From Latrodectus hesperus (Eukaryota; Arthropoda; Arachnida; Araneae; Theridiidae), in the NCBI GenBank assembly GCA_037975125.1, contig CM075853.1, positions 28,107,163 through 28,171,162 on the forward strand: a stretch of 64,000 nt of DNA, read 5' to 3'. Below, one piece after another: positions 1 to 20,194 of this stretch. How positions within the stretch are numbered: position 1 is the stretch's first letter; the number at the start of each line of letters is the position of its first letter. The notes under the pieces are model-generated. The model did no database searches. It was not told where the DNA came from and saw only the letters and a list, made by a program, of their open reading frames with translations. The translations under genes and the position numbers were made by a program.

Positions 1-80
1 CAGAATACTAATTGCTTGGATGCATGCAAAAGTAAATTTTGATTTTAAAATAAGGTAATTACTAAGAAGTAAAATCTTTC

Positions 81-464
81 AGACCTATCAGCTTAACATC
101 TTTTGTTCTAAAGACAGTTGAAAATCTGATAGACAGATATATCAGAGAAGTTTTCTTAGCTGATAAAATTCTTAGTTTATAAACTTTTTAGTAGATTTCT
201 GACTTTCAATATGCATATCAAGCAAGTAAATCCAGCGATTGTGTGATCTACAATCAGTTCTTCATTTTGGAGAAGAATTCTACTGCTAAGAAACTTGTTT
301 TCTTAGATATTGAGGCTGCTTTTGATAAGGTACATATTGAAGCAATTCTAAAACCCGTTGCTAGAAAGAGAATTAATGATCCCAATTGTTTTTGGATCAA
401 ATACCTGCTCAATAACAGATTTGTCAATGTATTTTTTAGGAGAAAACATGAGGTTCCGAGCTGA
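81..464 (+). pseudogene. Non-LTR retrotransposon reverse transcriptase fragment
   Basis: One continuous frame from base 81 reads RPISLTSFVLKTVE, the start of the fingers/palm of a LINE-type reverse transcriptase. It then passes three in-frame stops at about 180-197 and resumes as FQYAYQASKSS and KLVFLDIEAAFDKV. The last piece is the motif that supplies the first catalytic Asp of the polymerase. The frame ends at 464, before the expected PQG motif and the YADD box. The copy therefore keeps only the central RT region, has several stops and cannot be functional. Base order and motif style fit a Jockey-like arthropod element; the clade is inferred. The element may begin outside the window. Confidence 0.75.
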
Positions 465-540
465 AGCTGTTTGTTGTTGAACAGGTATAACGCCAGTGAT
501 CACAAAGACAAGCAAGAGTACTAAATAGTACATGCACTAA

Positions 541-870
541 TAAAAAAACACAAAAAGAGTTATTAAAGCTCAGTAGAAGATGTCTATTAAGAAGTCCCAC
601 CAAAACAGACATCTCTAAATAATGGGAGTATTAGATGATTCTTCTATCAATGTTTGTCACTATATGGAGGTAATTTCAAACCCCATTTTATGTGAATGTG
701 AAACCTTTTCTATGCATATATTTGAACATATGAGTAAGCAGTTAATTGAACCTGGGATGCTGCAGGACATTCCCATTAAATTCTGCTAATTTTGTTTCAG
801 CAACAAGTCTCTTCAAGAAAGGGTTTTTTTTTCGGGCTATAGTACAATCGCAGTGCTAAGTTAATTTAGA
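541..870 (+). pseudogene. Possible 3' remnant of a non-LTR element
   Basis: This stretch is richer in GC than its surroundings and has short open pieces, for example a Cys-x-Cys followed by a His (CECETFSMHIFEH) near 690-735 and FSNKSLQERVFF near 797-833. It lies downstream of the RT fragment in the same orientation. It could be the decayed C-terminal cysteine-knuckle region of that element, or an unrelated repeat. A similar TTTGTTTCAGCAA string recurs at about 1189-1202. I cannot name a family. Confidence 0.25.
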
Positions 871-3800
871 ACCACCAAATTTTTACCAAATTTTAATCTA
901 ATCATTTGCTAAGAATGATGAAAAATGATAATTAAATGAAAACAATATGTTTTATGTTGAAGTAAAGTATTTATGTTTAGCAATGATAGATAATTGCTTA
1001 TTTTATTTACATTATATTGAATTGCTAAAAAAAATTAAGTTTTACAAATTATTTTAAAGTATAATACTTGCAAGACGGAGAAAATTTTTAATATATTTTG
1101 TAAAATTAATTTGATGATTAGGCTAAATATATTTTAATACCAAAGTCTGAAAAGCTTAATCCTTTTTATATATTCAGTTATTACCATCAATTTGTTTCAG
1201 CAAGACTTGTCTAAAAGGAGATGTGAATTTAGAGAAAGAAATATAATGAAAATTAATTAAAAGAGAGAAGAAGAATATATAACTAACAAAATATATCAAT
1301 ATAGAGCAAATTTTAGAAGCTTTTGTTTATTATAAGGTTTTTTTTTGTAAAATCTTTTTGGAATTATTTATTTATGTCATAATTTTTAAATAATTTATAA
1401 ATTTAAGTCTTCGCCTAACAGGTATAAATGCTGATTTAACAATATCATTTATCCGGTAACAACAGAATAAAATTTGAAGTATGTAGGGTTGAAAATTTAA
1501 TATTTAATATTTTTAAATGTAGTTTGTAATAGTTTAATTTATATAAAACTAATTCTTTGAAGTGTTTTCTTGAATTTTCTATTAAAATAGATTACAATAT
1601 TCTCATTCATAAACGCAGATGACTTATTTTCTGATAAATTACAAGCAATCAATATTTTATATCTTATATGCTTTAAATTTACTTAAAATATTGATTACAC
1701 TTAATTATAAAAATAAATTGGACAAATTTGTACTTAACGCCATGCCGTGTTTAATCTTAAAAGAAATTTAAAAATAATGTTTGAAATTAACTTTGAGAAA
1801 CTTATTAATAATTAATTGCTTAAAATTAATGTTATTGGTTAAAAATATAAAATATTTTATAAAAAAGATAATTTAAAATTAACTTTTAAAGGAAACTTTT
1901 TAATTAAAAACATAATTAAAATATGTTGAAACGACAATTTATTTCATTAGTCTTCGTTAATTATATATTTTATGTATAAAGGAATGAATCCTTAGATTAA
2001 AAAAAATTCTAAATAAAAATATGTTTCTGTGTAAAACAGTTCTCTCAATTTTTTAGTTTTAAGAAATATCAAATTTAGAAGCATTCTCATAAGAAGCATT
2101 TGAGAATTTTCAGAATATTTTGTTTAACTATGATTTTTTTTCTTTCTTTTCCTATTTCTTTGCACAATGGACAAATATTTATCAATTGATCCTTCTATAA
2201 ATTTAATACTTTTTTATTAAACAAAAAATTGGTATAAAAATTAAAATATTAAAAGATTTTGATTAAATATATCATTTCTTGAAACTACTTTTAAAAAAGT
2301 CATTAATTTGTATAAAAGCAACTACTGGAAATATTTTTCACAATATTTTCTGCTAAAAATTTATTTAATTTTTCAATTCCATGAATTTTTCATACGTTTT
2401 TAATAATGAATTTCTAAAGAAATCCTTATTCCCTAAGAACTAATATTAGATTTATATCTAAAAACTATATTGTGTTAATTTCATTGAATAAATCATAGAT
2501 TTTATAGTTAAAATACATTTTTTAATATATTGCATTTCTTCTATGGTTAAAGGTACTATATGATAAATTAAAAATAACCCGTTAGAATAAAAGTTTTCTG
2601 GAATTTCCATTTTTATGTTTTGTTTAACATAAAGAATCTATAGGTTTCTATATTTTCTATCATTCGATTATTTTATATCGTTTATTTTGTATAAGAATAT
2701 ATATAGCAAAATTTGTATACAATACTGATACCATCAATAATATAGATAAAATGAAACTAAAAAATATATTTGGCTTATTCTCTACTATTTTCTTATTAAA
2801 ATATGCTGAAAACTGATTAATGAAATTGGAGAAGGGTATTGAAAAGTTAAATGTTATAATAAAGCATGGATTATTTGCGTCCTTATTCAATAAAATGAGA
2901 TAATAGGGATGTTTTCTAAGAATCTTATTTTCAATCAGAGGAAAATTATTCTTGTAACTCAAAATAAATTAGCATTATGATTAATTTGAATACATGAGAA
3001 ATAGCTAAGTAAAAATTCAGTTAAAACCATTTTACTCTAAGTCCAATATTAAATTGCTCCCATTTATTTAAGAAAAAACAAAGTTCTCTTCTAAAAACAA
3101 TTTCAAGTTTAATTTCAGTAGCTGTTGTGTAATTTTAAAAATGGTTGGATTTATCTTTTCAAAATACTTGATAAAATTTTGAAGCATTATAATATTTTTC
3201 ATTTATTGTAAAACTAATATTTGTCTTTAATAACAAGAAAATTAACTATTTTTCCTTAAAAATGGATCTGTACAAAAGAATACGTTTAACTCGTCTTTAT
3301 ATAAATCTTAACATTTGAATAGTTTATGGTGTATTATTTCATGCATTCACTTCCTATATAATTGATGGACTGTAAATAATATTTTTGGTATTTACTAAAA
3401 GGTTAAAAAATTGTACTTTAACGGAAACAACAGAACATATATTTATGTAGAAATTACAAAAGAGGAATTGAAATATTTCCGTATGAAAAGAGAAACTTAT
3501 TCCTTTGCAAGAAATTCAACTAAAATTTGTTTAATTACGAAATATTTCAAACCGCTTTAGTTTTGTATTTTTAATTTTATTTATTATTTGTAAAATATAT
3601 TCCTTAATAAGATGAGAACAGGGAATAAAATCTTATGGATCAAAATCCATCAAAAATATCTGTATATAATATCAGAGAAGATATTTACATATACCTGATA
3701 ACTGGAATGACTTTTTACGCATTTCAATATAATAGTTTCATAAAAATTATATTTAAGATTATACATCAAAGCAGTAAAAAAATAAGTTCAATTTTTAACA

Positions 3801-4513
3801 ATCAACTTTTTAAAGAAATAAGGTAAGAAGATTAAACGTATATCTTTATTAAGAGATATATTTATTAACTAGAAACAATGCAAACCTAATATAACTATTC
3901 ATTTTCATTGAAAAAAAACACTTATCTATGATAAACAAGTTTTAGCTTATCTTGGTGCATGAGAAAATGTTTAAAAGTTCAGATCATAATATCCATAATA
4001 CATAAGAATTATCATTTACTGAGGAATAATATTTTCGCAATATTTCTAATAGTTAGCAAGGGATAATCACAAGTACAAATAAAATAAAAATTGATTTTGC
4101 AATCGCGTTTGGTTAAGGGTTCTCAAAATTTATTATAAGCAAAACAATTATAAGTTAAACTTTATTAAGGTGAAAAGTAGACTTATTTGAACTTCTCTTT
4201 TTAGTAAATGAATGAGTTTTAGTATGATAAATTTAAATTCTATCAAAGTTTGAAAATAATTATAGTAATAAAACACTTGTTATACATTTGCCTAAACAAA
4301 TTACTTTTCTATTCTGAAATATAAGGAACATTTTATCAAAATAGCAAAGTCTGGAAAAGTGCCATAAATATATTACTTCAACAATAGGTTTTTTAAAATA
4401 AGTACATAATATAACAACTTGTTGACAATACCTTGGAAAAAGTTTCAAGAAATTGAAACTTTTTTGAGTTTCATTTGAAATGTTTCTTAATTTTTTTTTT
4501 GTTTTATGATTCA
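871..4513. other. AT-rich non-coding stretch
   Basis: Long AT-rich sequence with many short A and T runs and no recognisable transposon. An open frame at 3635-3823 happens to end at a donor-like AAG|GTAAGA, but its content is typical of chance frames in AT-rich DNA. A second open frame on the minus strand (4260-4514) follows the candidate exon listed next and has no recognisable domain. No RNA gene or regulatory site can be supported. Confidence 0.5.
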
Positions 4514-4789
4514 TTATGACATATATTCAAACAAACAGACATCTAAGAATATCATGAAAATCAATCTAATTATTATTTCAAATTTTCTTGTGCCATCTTT
4601 CATTCCGAAATTTGTTTTAAATTTAAAATTTAACTCTTCTAAATGCATTCGAGAGATACCATTTTTCTCCAGTAAGAATATTAATTTAATAGTAGGTAAA
4701 ACGCATCCAAAATTCAAAGTGATTGAATTATTATTTGCAATATTCATTCGACTATCAATAATATCTAACATTTTAACATAAAGCTCTTC
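4514..4789 (-). CDS. Candidate host exon, unknown protein
   Basis: On the minus strand a T-rich tract leads into CATTGTAG at about 4796-4790, a good 3' splice site. The following 276 bases are open in phase 0 from GAA at 4789 to a stop at 4514-4516, about 91 codons. The product has hydrophobic and charged stretches (for example FGCVLPTIKLIFLLEK and ISRMHLEELNFKF) but no domain I recognise. The plus strand is also open over most of the same interval, so chance openness in AT-rich DNA is a real alternative. If real, it would be a last exon or an exon with an internal donor that I cannot place. Confidence 0.25.
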   Translation of the reverse strand, partial: EELYVKMLDIIDSRMNIANNNSITLNFGCVLPTIKLIFLLEKNGISRMHLEELNFKFKTNFGMKDGTRKFEIIIRLIFMIFLDVCLFEYMS

Positions 4790-6451
<1,662 letters not shown>

Positions 6452-6872
6452 TATTGTTACTTATGATGCTTGGACAAGCTAAGCTCGCTATGCCATTGGC
6501 TAAGCAAATTTAAGTCAATAGTTTAACTAGAGCATCACGTCTACAGTCTAACTAGAGCATCTTTCATTTAACTACAGGAACATAAAGGTAAAAGTATGAT
6601 TTGCTCTAATATCCACCGATAGATGGCACCACTAGAGTATCCACTCCCTGAATTTTGACATTGATTTAAAGAATAAAGTAATGAGTAAATTTTCTCCAGA
6701 TCATTACACCCAGTGTAACTGCTCAACAACCGACCTCAGGGCTTTTGATTCCATACATTTAACAAGCCCGTATATCGCATTTATTCGGTTGGTCTTTGGC
6801 GTCATTGGATATCGAACCCCTTCCTTCCAAATGTAAGGCCGATGCCATAACCAGTACTATAACTACCGTATG
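6452..6872 (-). mobile_element. tRNA-derived SINE, family A, near full length
   Basis: Read on the minus strand, this copy starts with a tRNA-like head. It has an A-box-like CTGGTTATGGC region and a B-box-like GGTTCGATATCC (plus positions 6807-6818, one extra base against the consensus). It continues through a body shared with the copy at 47590-47983 (GCCAAAGAC, TGCGATATAC, TGTTAAAT, GGTGCCATCTATCGG). It ends in the common 3' segment (rc of TTATGATGCTTGGACAAGC) with a GTAACAATAG-type tail. SINEs are copied by LINE machinery from RNA polymerase III transcripts; the internal A and B boxes would be the promoter. Confidence 0.8.
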
Positions 6873-8651
6873 TAAAGAAGTAAGTGTATAATGCATGCAA
6901 GATAGTTTTCCTTATTTTTTTCGTAAAATAAAATAATGTGCTATAAATGAACATTGTGACAGATTTATGTTAAATTTTACAATCATCAGATGTTATTTCT
7001 GAATAAATACAGTTTGGTAGTTTTTGACAAGTATCAAGCAGTTTAACAGAGGAATATTTTTGTATAAGGCTTTGGAATGTACGTTCTCTACTTAGATTAT
7101 TGTTGGGAGGAATTTTTCATAAATATGAGAGGTCATATTCATGAGTGTAATAAGAGATAACCCATGCAATTCGAATGTAACCGCCACAAAAGACACCCAA
7201 CTATAAAAAGTTCAAAATTTTTCAAGGAATCGGAGTTTTCTGCTGAGGACCTTCCATTACAATCTTTTCAATAAAAGAATTGAAAAATAAATCTGGTGAA
7301 GTAATATATAATACCAATTTCAGAAGTTTGAGGAAAACTGTTTTGCCCAGAACAGCTAATCAAGTCATGAATTCATGAAACCGATAATACAAGAATGACT
7401 TGCAAATAAAATTTGATTTGAGGAATGCAATATGAAAGAAGTATGATTAAAGCTCGTTGAAATTAAAAAATTATTAGCGAAGGAATAATACCTTATAATT
7501 GTTTAATTCTAAATCTTTCCTTTTCAATTCTTTATTTAATATTTTTGAAAAACAAATAGCTATGCTCAATCAAATTTTTAAGTATATCACCGTGTTGAGA
7601 GAAATTTGGAATAAGAAATATGTATTTTCAATGTATGTCTGTATAGTTATAGAATTAAAGTTAGAGTTAAAATACTTTCCTAAAAGTAAATGGATATTAG
7701 TATGATTCGACGAATTTCTAATATCTTCTGCTATTGTATTTGGCTCTCTTTAACCGGTCAACAACTCTTCGAGTTTCTGATTCGGTTAAATAACTTCTTT
7801 GAGATATCATACTCATCAAAACAACGTGTTTACTGAATGTCTATCGTTTATTTCTGCTTTGTCTTATATTAACCTTTTATAATGCCGCGGGGAATATACT
7901 TGTCATTAGCATCATTAATCTTTATATGTTCATGGGAAGTCACATTCCCACTAATTTGTAAGTAGGAGAGGTTTAGGACAGCAAGATCGAGTAAATTTTC
8001 AACTTCGTCAAATACGACTGCTGATTTCTGCATTTTTAAGTCTGAATATCAAAGGACGAGTTAAAGGTTTCCTAACCAGGAAGAAAACCATTCTAAATGT
8101 GGTGCAATTGACTAAAATTGTTAAGCATACATCAACTTTACAAAAAAACATATAGGTGTTGTCATTTGTGCTCTACAAAAACACATGAGAACAGAACAAT
8201 ATTTGTTTGTACAGCTTCCAATGTCCCACTATATGTCGGTCCTTAATTTTGGCAATTTCATGGAAACTAAAAGTCATTTACATGGAAATTCTTAAATTTC
8301 TGAATACAAATGTATTTAAGTCATAATTTCTATTGTTTATTTTAGTATTCGTAAATTGTATTTTTTAAACATAATGTAAAGTTAAATAAAAAGAAATGAA
8401 AAATGATAGACGTTCTACCAATCCCAATCTTCCAGTGGGCGATGCGAAATATACTTTTCACCCAACATAAATGATATTAAAATCTAGAATTGTATATATT
8501 TATATTTATGAAATTTTTCATCATTTTTGATATTATATTTAGTCATTTGAAAGTGATATCAATAATATTTTTTTATCTTTCTGTGTGTTCGTTAAATTTT
8601 ATGAAGTTTATAATTTAGTAATCTTACAATTTAACTTACAAATTATTTATT
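6873..8651. other. Non-coding with unrecognised moderately GC-richer patches
   Basis: The sequence from about 7080 to 8300 is less AT-rich than the surrounding DNA and probably holds old repeat debris. On the minus strand, 8033 to 7869 is open for 54 codons (contains VVFDEVENLLDLAVLNLSYL), preceded by a stop. The plus strand has a donor-like GTAAGTAGG at 7961. I recognise no domain and cannot decide between an old transposon and a host exon. Confidence 0.35.
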
Positions 8652-9037
8652 TTGCCCATTCTAACATATTGCTACGTGCCTTTGATTACTGCCTCTCCAA
8701 CCATTATTGAATTACTAGATAACATCCAAAACAAGGCTTTACGTATTATTACAGGATCAATAAAAACAACCCCGACCATGTTAATTGTAATTGAAAATAA
8801 ACCTGTGATGAACATTCATCAAGAAAAAGCCTTACTACTTGGGAGAGGATAATACGAATACCTGGCTCTCACTCTCTTTTTAAAAACCTTTCGCTGGATC
8901 CTGGTAGGTTTTTGAAAACCCAACGTGGTTTTGTATAGGGTGTCTTGGAACTAAAGGAATTGCTAGACTTAAATCTCGACCCTGAGCTCTTGATCCTACC
9001 TTTAGATCCAACCACTGTCAGGAATTTTCATATTCGT

Positions 9038-9081
9038 ACAGAGCTCACCCAGAATGTATATATATTCTGGGTGAGCTCTGT
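9038..9081. repeat. Perfect 18-bp palindrome inside the Jockey-like copy
   Basis: Arms 9038-9055 and 9064-9081 are exact reverse complements (ACAGAGCTCACCCAGAAT and its complement) around the 8-base loop GTATATAT. A third, forward partial copy (TCACCCAGAAT) follows at 9091-9101 and runs directly into the (TA)n array. This forward-inverted-forward order is not part of the coding sequence of such elements. Confidence 0.95.
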
Positions 9082-9097
9082 GTGCCTTTTTCACCCA

Positions 9098-9100
<3 letters not shown>

Positions 9101-9158
<58 letters not shown>
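9101..9158. repeat. (TA)n microsatellite within the RNase H region
   Basis: About 58 bases of alternating TA flanked by AGAA and TTCTGG. It interrupts the retroelement coding sequence just after the palindrome. Confidence 0.95.
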
Positions 9159-9159
<1 letters not shown>

Positions 9160-10005
9160 TGGATCCGCATTTACACTGATGGATCCCTTGTAAATGACGC
9201 AGACACTGCAGGAGCTCGAGTACATAGCAATCTGTTCTCTTTCTATACCTGAGTAGGAAAAGGCAGAACTGCTTTTGATGGAGGCTGTAGTTCTTGTGGC
9301 TCTAATGCAGCTGTACTATTGCCACCTGAACACCTTTACAAAGGCTGTAATCTTCTGCAACTCCAAGGTGGTGATTCTCACAGTGGACTCTAATACAATC
9401 CCTGCGTCTTCTGACATCCTCGAGTGCAAAAATCTATTGATAGGGATGTATAATTTTTCGAAAAAAGTTGTGTTTAAGTGGATTCCAGGATACTGCGGTG
9501 TTGCTGGTAATGAGTTTGTCGACTACCTTGCTAAGCAGGGAACTTCTATCCAACGAACATCAAGAAATGAAATTCCTTCCAATATCACCAAGTTGCTCAT
9601 TAGGAAAAATATTAAGAATATTGTCTTAAACCAATTCTCAGAGAGACAATCTAACAAGACCTGGTGTAATAATATTCAATTTATCCCTAAGTGGCCTAGA
9701 TGCAGGGCTGTTGCCAAGTTTTGTTTGGCCACCGGGCATAACTGCCTTTGTAAAAACCTATGTAGAACTAACATAGTTCAAGAACCTTTCTGAAGGCTCT
9801 GCGATTTTCGAGAGGAGATGGACGTACACCACCTTCGTCACTGACCAGCACTATCCGAACCTTCCTTGTACGATCGCTACTGGCATGCTCGAGACATCCT
9901 CACAGCTCATTATAGATTTTTCTGTGTTCACTTATCAACTTATTTTTCTGTATTTGTAGCGCAGTGGGTTTTGCAAAACAGGCATTGGAAATAAAAAAAT
10001 ATATT

Positions 10006-13000
10006 TTATTTATCAGCATCTTTTTTCTACAGAGATGACTATAAAGTCTTGCAATAAAGTGCACTTTATAAGAATCTATAGAAATAAATTTTTATTTTAT
10101 TGTGTTGAATTTGCTTTTTCTGATGGAAATAAACCTTAGAGTAATCTGTTTTTAATGCTTTTTGTTGAAATATGTGTGTTAAAATTGATTAAGAATCCAT
10201 ACGCTATGATTAAGAAAATGTTGATGTTTGATCCATAAATCTACGGATACAAACAAGTCTATAATTGTAAGATGTTAGGGGAAACTGAATACTCTTAAAA
10301 TTTTAGCATCCACACAATATTCTCTTAAGAATATTTTTTAAATATTCATTTCTAATCTGTAAGACTTATGATTGTGTGATTGCAGCTAAGCTTGAATCAA
10401 TTTATCCAGTAATACATTGAGATCTATAAGCTATCAATTTGAGTTGATAATGACAGTGCTTTTTGTAATTCAGCTTCTTCTTTTGTTTTTTTATTTGAAA
10501 TCTAGCATGCAATTTATATATAGTATTTTTAGATTTTTTTTCAATATTCTAGAATATTTCTTTCACTTATTCAAAATGTTGAAAAATTTGAATGTTCATA
10601 AGTATATTCGATGTTTCACCTATATTTCTATGATTTATAACATCTGTGAACTTAAACTTTTTATGTTATTGTTTGCATTCAGATAACAGTGAAAAAAACT
10701 GCAATTAATATGTTTACTTTTTCTACGTAAATTTCTTTTATATTTAAGTGAAAAAATTCATTATGTAATATAAATTTTTACCAAAGTTATGGTTTTTAGA
10801 TTCAGCTTCGATCACTTTAAATGGATTTCAAAAAAGTGAGGCTATCCTAAAAGATGAATTATTTATCCTAAATAATTAGTTTCAATCGATTATAATCTAT
10901 AAAATCATTGAAACTTGTTATAATGGGTATAACAATGATCAGCGATTCAATTGATATCATTGATCTATAAATATCTGATCAATGACTGAATCAAATGATC
11001 ACCTGCTTCAAACCTACACACTATTTCAAATGTTTCCTTGATTAAGTAAGCATCACGTTGAATATAGCTATTAGATTATAATTTATGTTTTTCCAGGTTA
11101 ATGGATTTTGTACTTTTTCAGGAAAGGCAATTATCAAGAACACTGAATTGATTAAAAAAAATCAACGTATTTAAAAATACAAAAATCCTCAACTTAAAAG
11201 GTGAATTCTGTTGCATCTATGAAAATTATTTCCCAAGTCAAATATTTTAAACATATTGATCTATGGAAGCATTTTCTTAATACATTCCATGAGTATTTCT
11301 TAGAACACATTCTAAGAAACGCATCTCACAAATTAGTTTTGAAGTTTCCTTTAGTTATCTCTAACGCTGATTACTAAAACGCAATGCTTTAGTGAATTCT
11401 TTTCATTACCAGTTAGTTTCTTGAAAGAATCAGTGAAAATAATTTTTGAAACATTAATATATTGAAATAGATTAAGCGATGTTTTGTTCGACGATAATAA
11501 TAAGTGTTTGAGTTGTTACATGTTGAAATAACGTCCAACAAATGCTGCTCCATATTAAAAATTTTGAAATTAAAGATATTTTTTATTTTTGAAAGTTCTA
11601 AGAATCACTTAATTCTGACATTGAATTAAATAACTAGGATACAACTAAAAATAATAATTAGCTGAGCAAAAAACCTAAACAAATTCAAATAAAGAATTTT
11701 CTAAATAAATATTATTTATATTTTTTCCATAATCACATAATATTTTAAAGAAATGTATTTTAAAACTTGAAATGAATTATTTTCTTAAGGTAAATAAAGT
11801 TCTTTTTTGAAATTAGATAAATTTTAGTTTCGAGGAAATTTGTATATTTGATATCCTTTTTTAAAGAGAAAAGCGAATGTATGTGCTAATGTTTTATTTT
11901 TCTTTTGCAAATAAACCTTAATTAAGAAACACATAAGTGTATTTAATTTATGATAAGATTTAAAAAGGAAAAAGCTCTATTTTCAGAAACAAATAAGCTT
12001 TTCTTAAAAGCAGTTAAAATATTAATTAATTTATTCATGTTTTCAAAAATAAATACTATATGTAAGCAATACATAAAAAAGCTTTTCTTAATACTATATT
12101 TATACAATTTAGCTAATCTTGTTAAACAATTTCTTGATTTTGTTTACATGTTATTTTTTTAAATAAAGACTTAAATTAAATACCGTTTCGTTAAATAGAA
12201 ATACATTCATATTTATGTAAACACTTTTTTAAATTAATGGAAATTTCTTTCTTTATTTTGTTTACAAATAAAATTCACAAAAACTCCATAAAGAAAGAAC
12301 ATAATGTAATTTTTATATAAAAATGATTTTATTTCAGTTTCTAAATCATCAGCATTCCTTAAATACTAAGCATTACATTTTTAAATAAAAAGCTTAACAT
12401 AGAGAGCTCTTAAATAAAGAGCATTTAAATAAAGAGCTCTTAAGAGCTAAACATAGAGACAAAAATTAAGCAAATGCTTTCAAAAGAACTCTGTCAAAAA
12501 TTCTATCAAGTCAATTCAAGTGAACCAGAAGATATTCAGTGTTAAATAAAATTTCTGACAAAGGATAATGTGTTTGGTGTTCAAGATTCAAGAATAATAA
12601 AAATGCAGTTTGTAGTACCAAATACAATAATTTTATTTGTAAAAATCATTCTTCTTTCGTTTGTTAGAAATGTAAGTAAATTCAAAAGCACTAATTTTAC
12701 CTTGATAAATTATGACTTTTAATTAATTAAGCAGGAAGAACATTTTTTTGCGAATAATTATACTTTTATAAGACAAAGTAACTTTTATAACATTTATGGC
12801 TCATTTTCTAATAAAGCTGTTTGAGAGGAACAAATCATCTCATGTGACCTTCGATGTCATTGTCAGGAGAGCGCCCTCTGCCGAGATTAATAATGATAGT
12901 TGTTTGTCACAAAACTAGAACTATTATTATAGAATATAAACTATTATTATAGAATAGAATAATAGAGAAATAGAAAATGACTATATTTAAATATAATCAG

Positions 13001-14101
13001 CTAATTCAAAAGTAAAAAGCATTACTGCAATTTTCTGTTGATTCTAATATTTAGCTCATTCTTAAATATTATATATGTCATCATTATACGATTCATGAAT
13101 TTTCATTGCATATACTATTAAAGAATTATTATGTTTTTATAGTAAAATTGTCCACTATAAATTCTCGCATGTTGCACTTAATCTGTGTCTAAAATTTTAA
13201 ACATTAATCAAAATCTAAATAATTATTTGTTAATTTAATTTAATTTGATTCACTTTTAAAAATAAATCACTTACGTGAGTTGTTTCCCATTTATTTCGCT
13301 ATGAGCTCTACATCGCATAATTTGCATACAATTTAAATTATCTTCCACAATTATTTGTTTTGCTTACTTACGTTAAATTAATGAATTATGTTCAAAAGAT
13401 ACAAAATAAAAGTATTGGAGTCTTTAATTATTAAACAATTTAAATAAAGTGTAATATTTTTATCCATAAAATGAAGTACCATCTCGTTCTATTTAGTTTA
13501 TTAAGAAAATTATATGAAGTACAACATAAAATGCAAAATACTGTTGTTTGATGATATTTTTACGAAAAACATCCGATTCTATTAAGGTTTAGATTCCAAT
13601 TATTCATTATCTAAAAATCATCATCAATGTCAGTAATAAATCTGTGAGAATATATTTTTATTTACTTAAAATTAAAATTCCTCTATGATCTGTCTTATAT
13701 TATTAAATTAAAGAAAAAGCTAATATTTTAATTTAATATATATTTGAAAATTTTCAAATATGATTTATTCATTGTTTGTCATTAAAAGGAATAAATAGTA
13801 GATAATTTTTCCGTCATCTAAATAAACGGTTTCTTTTTTTCAAATAATGGAAAATATTTTGATTGTTTCAAATCAATAAAAGCTACAAGAATTTAATAAT
13901 AGAATTTATCATTTTTTCTAAATTATTTCCATATAAAATAAAACAAGATATATTTACATTTCTCAATATGTTAAGGATTATAAAATTTATGTTTTCTTAG
14001 AGCTATATTTATTATACTTGATTATATTATCTATACTAGGACAAAATAATTTGTTTTTATAGTAGGATTATTATTTATTTTTAATTTTTACACCAAATTA
14101 T
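10006..14101. other. AT-rich non-coding stretch with weak exon-like patches
   Basis: Mostly AT-rich. Two short patches look weakly coding. At 10028-10140 (+), TTTTTTCTACAG is followed by an open frame of about 33 codons starting MTIKSCNKVHFIRIYR. At 12441-12545 (+) a frame of about 33 codons contains MLSKELCQKFYQVNSSEPED. An imperfect inverted repeat built from TGATCA/ATTGATC elements lies at 10937-11002. A small GC-rich patch with AGAGCGCCCTCTGC at 12868-12882 may be old repeat debris. None is strong enough to call a gene. Confidence 0.35.
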
Positions 14102-14151
14102 ACATATACATATACATATACATACATATATATATATATACATACATACAT

Positions 14152-14234
<83 letters not shown>
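14102..14234. repeat. Compound CATA / CA / TA microsatellite
   Basis: Successive blocks of (ACATAT)n, (CATA)n, (CA)n and (TA)n, followed by a short (ATT)n near 14250-14268. This is a typical compound array formed by interrupted slippage. Confidence 0.95.
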
Positions 14235-19806
<5,572 letters not shown>

Positions 19807-19874
19807 CAGGCATATATCATTCATTAAATCATGTATTTTCTGCTTTATAAAATTAACGAAATGAACAGCTATAA
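19807..19874 (-). CDS. Candidate internal host exon, unknown protein
   Basis: On the minus strand, GTAATCGTACAG precedes 68 bases that stay open in one frame and end at TGCCTG|GTAAGAAG, a good 5' splice site. With two leading bases completing a codon, the frame reads IAVHFVNFIKQKIHDLMNDI then CL and ends in phase 0. The other two frames contain stops. The exit phase is compatible with the entry phase of the candidate at 4789-4514 on the same strand, but nothing else links them. The product is not recognised. Confidence 0.3.
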
Positions 19875-20194
19875 CTGTACGATTACAAACAGTTTGATAA
19901 ACATTAATTTTCGAGTTAAAACTTTTGATGCGATGAAAATTATCTTTTGCTGAATTTTTGTATCAATGATATTTAATTTGCAAGTTGCACACACACACAC
20001 AGAAATATTTAAAATGGGTGCAATTTTAAAACATCTAACTGTTTAAGATGTTATTTATCTAAGGATAAATTCAATTTCGAAATGAAAACATGTTTTTTTT
20101 ACATAAAATACATTAAATTGATTACCCTTATAAGAAAGTTTTTCCTTAATGGCAATTGAGATTAATTTAAAAAACATATTATCAAATAGTTACT
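19875..20194. other. AT-rich non-coding stretch
   Basis: Nothing beyond a short (CA)n run at 19988-20001 and A/T runs. Confidence 0.5.

Larger units (their letters stand above)
8652..10005 (+). mobile_element. 5'-truncated Jockey-like non-LTR element, decayed
   Basis: The copy begins within the thumb region of the RT (PILTYCYVPLITASPT, then LDNIQNKALRIITGSIKTTP), about 8652-8850. It continues into an RNase H domain: a TDGSLVNDADTAGA-like start near 9177-9215, IFCNSK near 9343-9360, and WIPGYCGVAGNEFVDYLAKQG at 9480-9542, the HxxxxGNxxAD motif with the His replaced by Tyr. After 9790 the frame shifts into RLCDFREEMDVHHLRH and then SLYDRYWHARDIL, the usual knuckle and C-terminus. An A-rich tail with AATAAA lies near 9989-10000. 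Several frameshifts, stops and an inserted palindrome/(TA)n block at 9038-9158 kill it. Confidence 0.85.

Noticed and set aside
3635..3826. 63-codon frame ending at a GTAAGA donor
   Set aside because: Composition is typical of chance frames in AT-rich DNA, the upstream acceptor is weak, and no conservation evidence is available.
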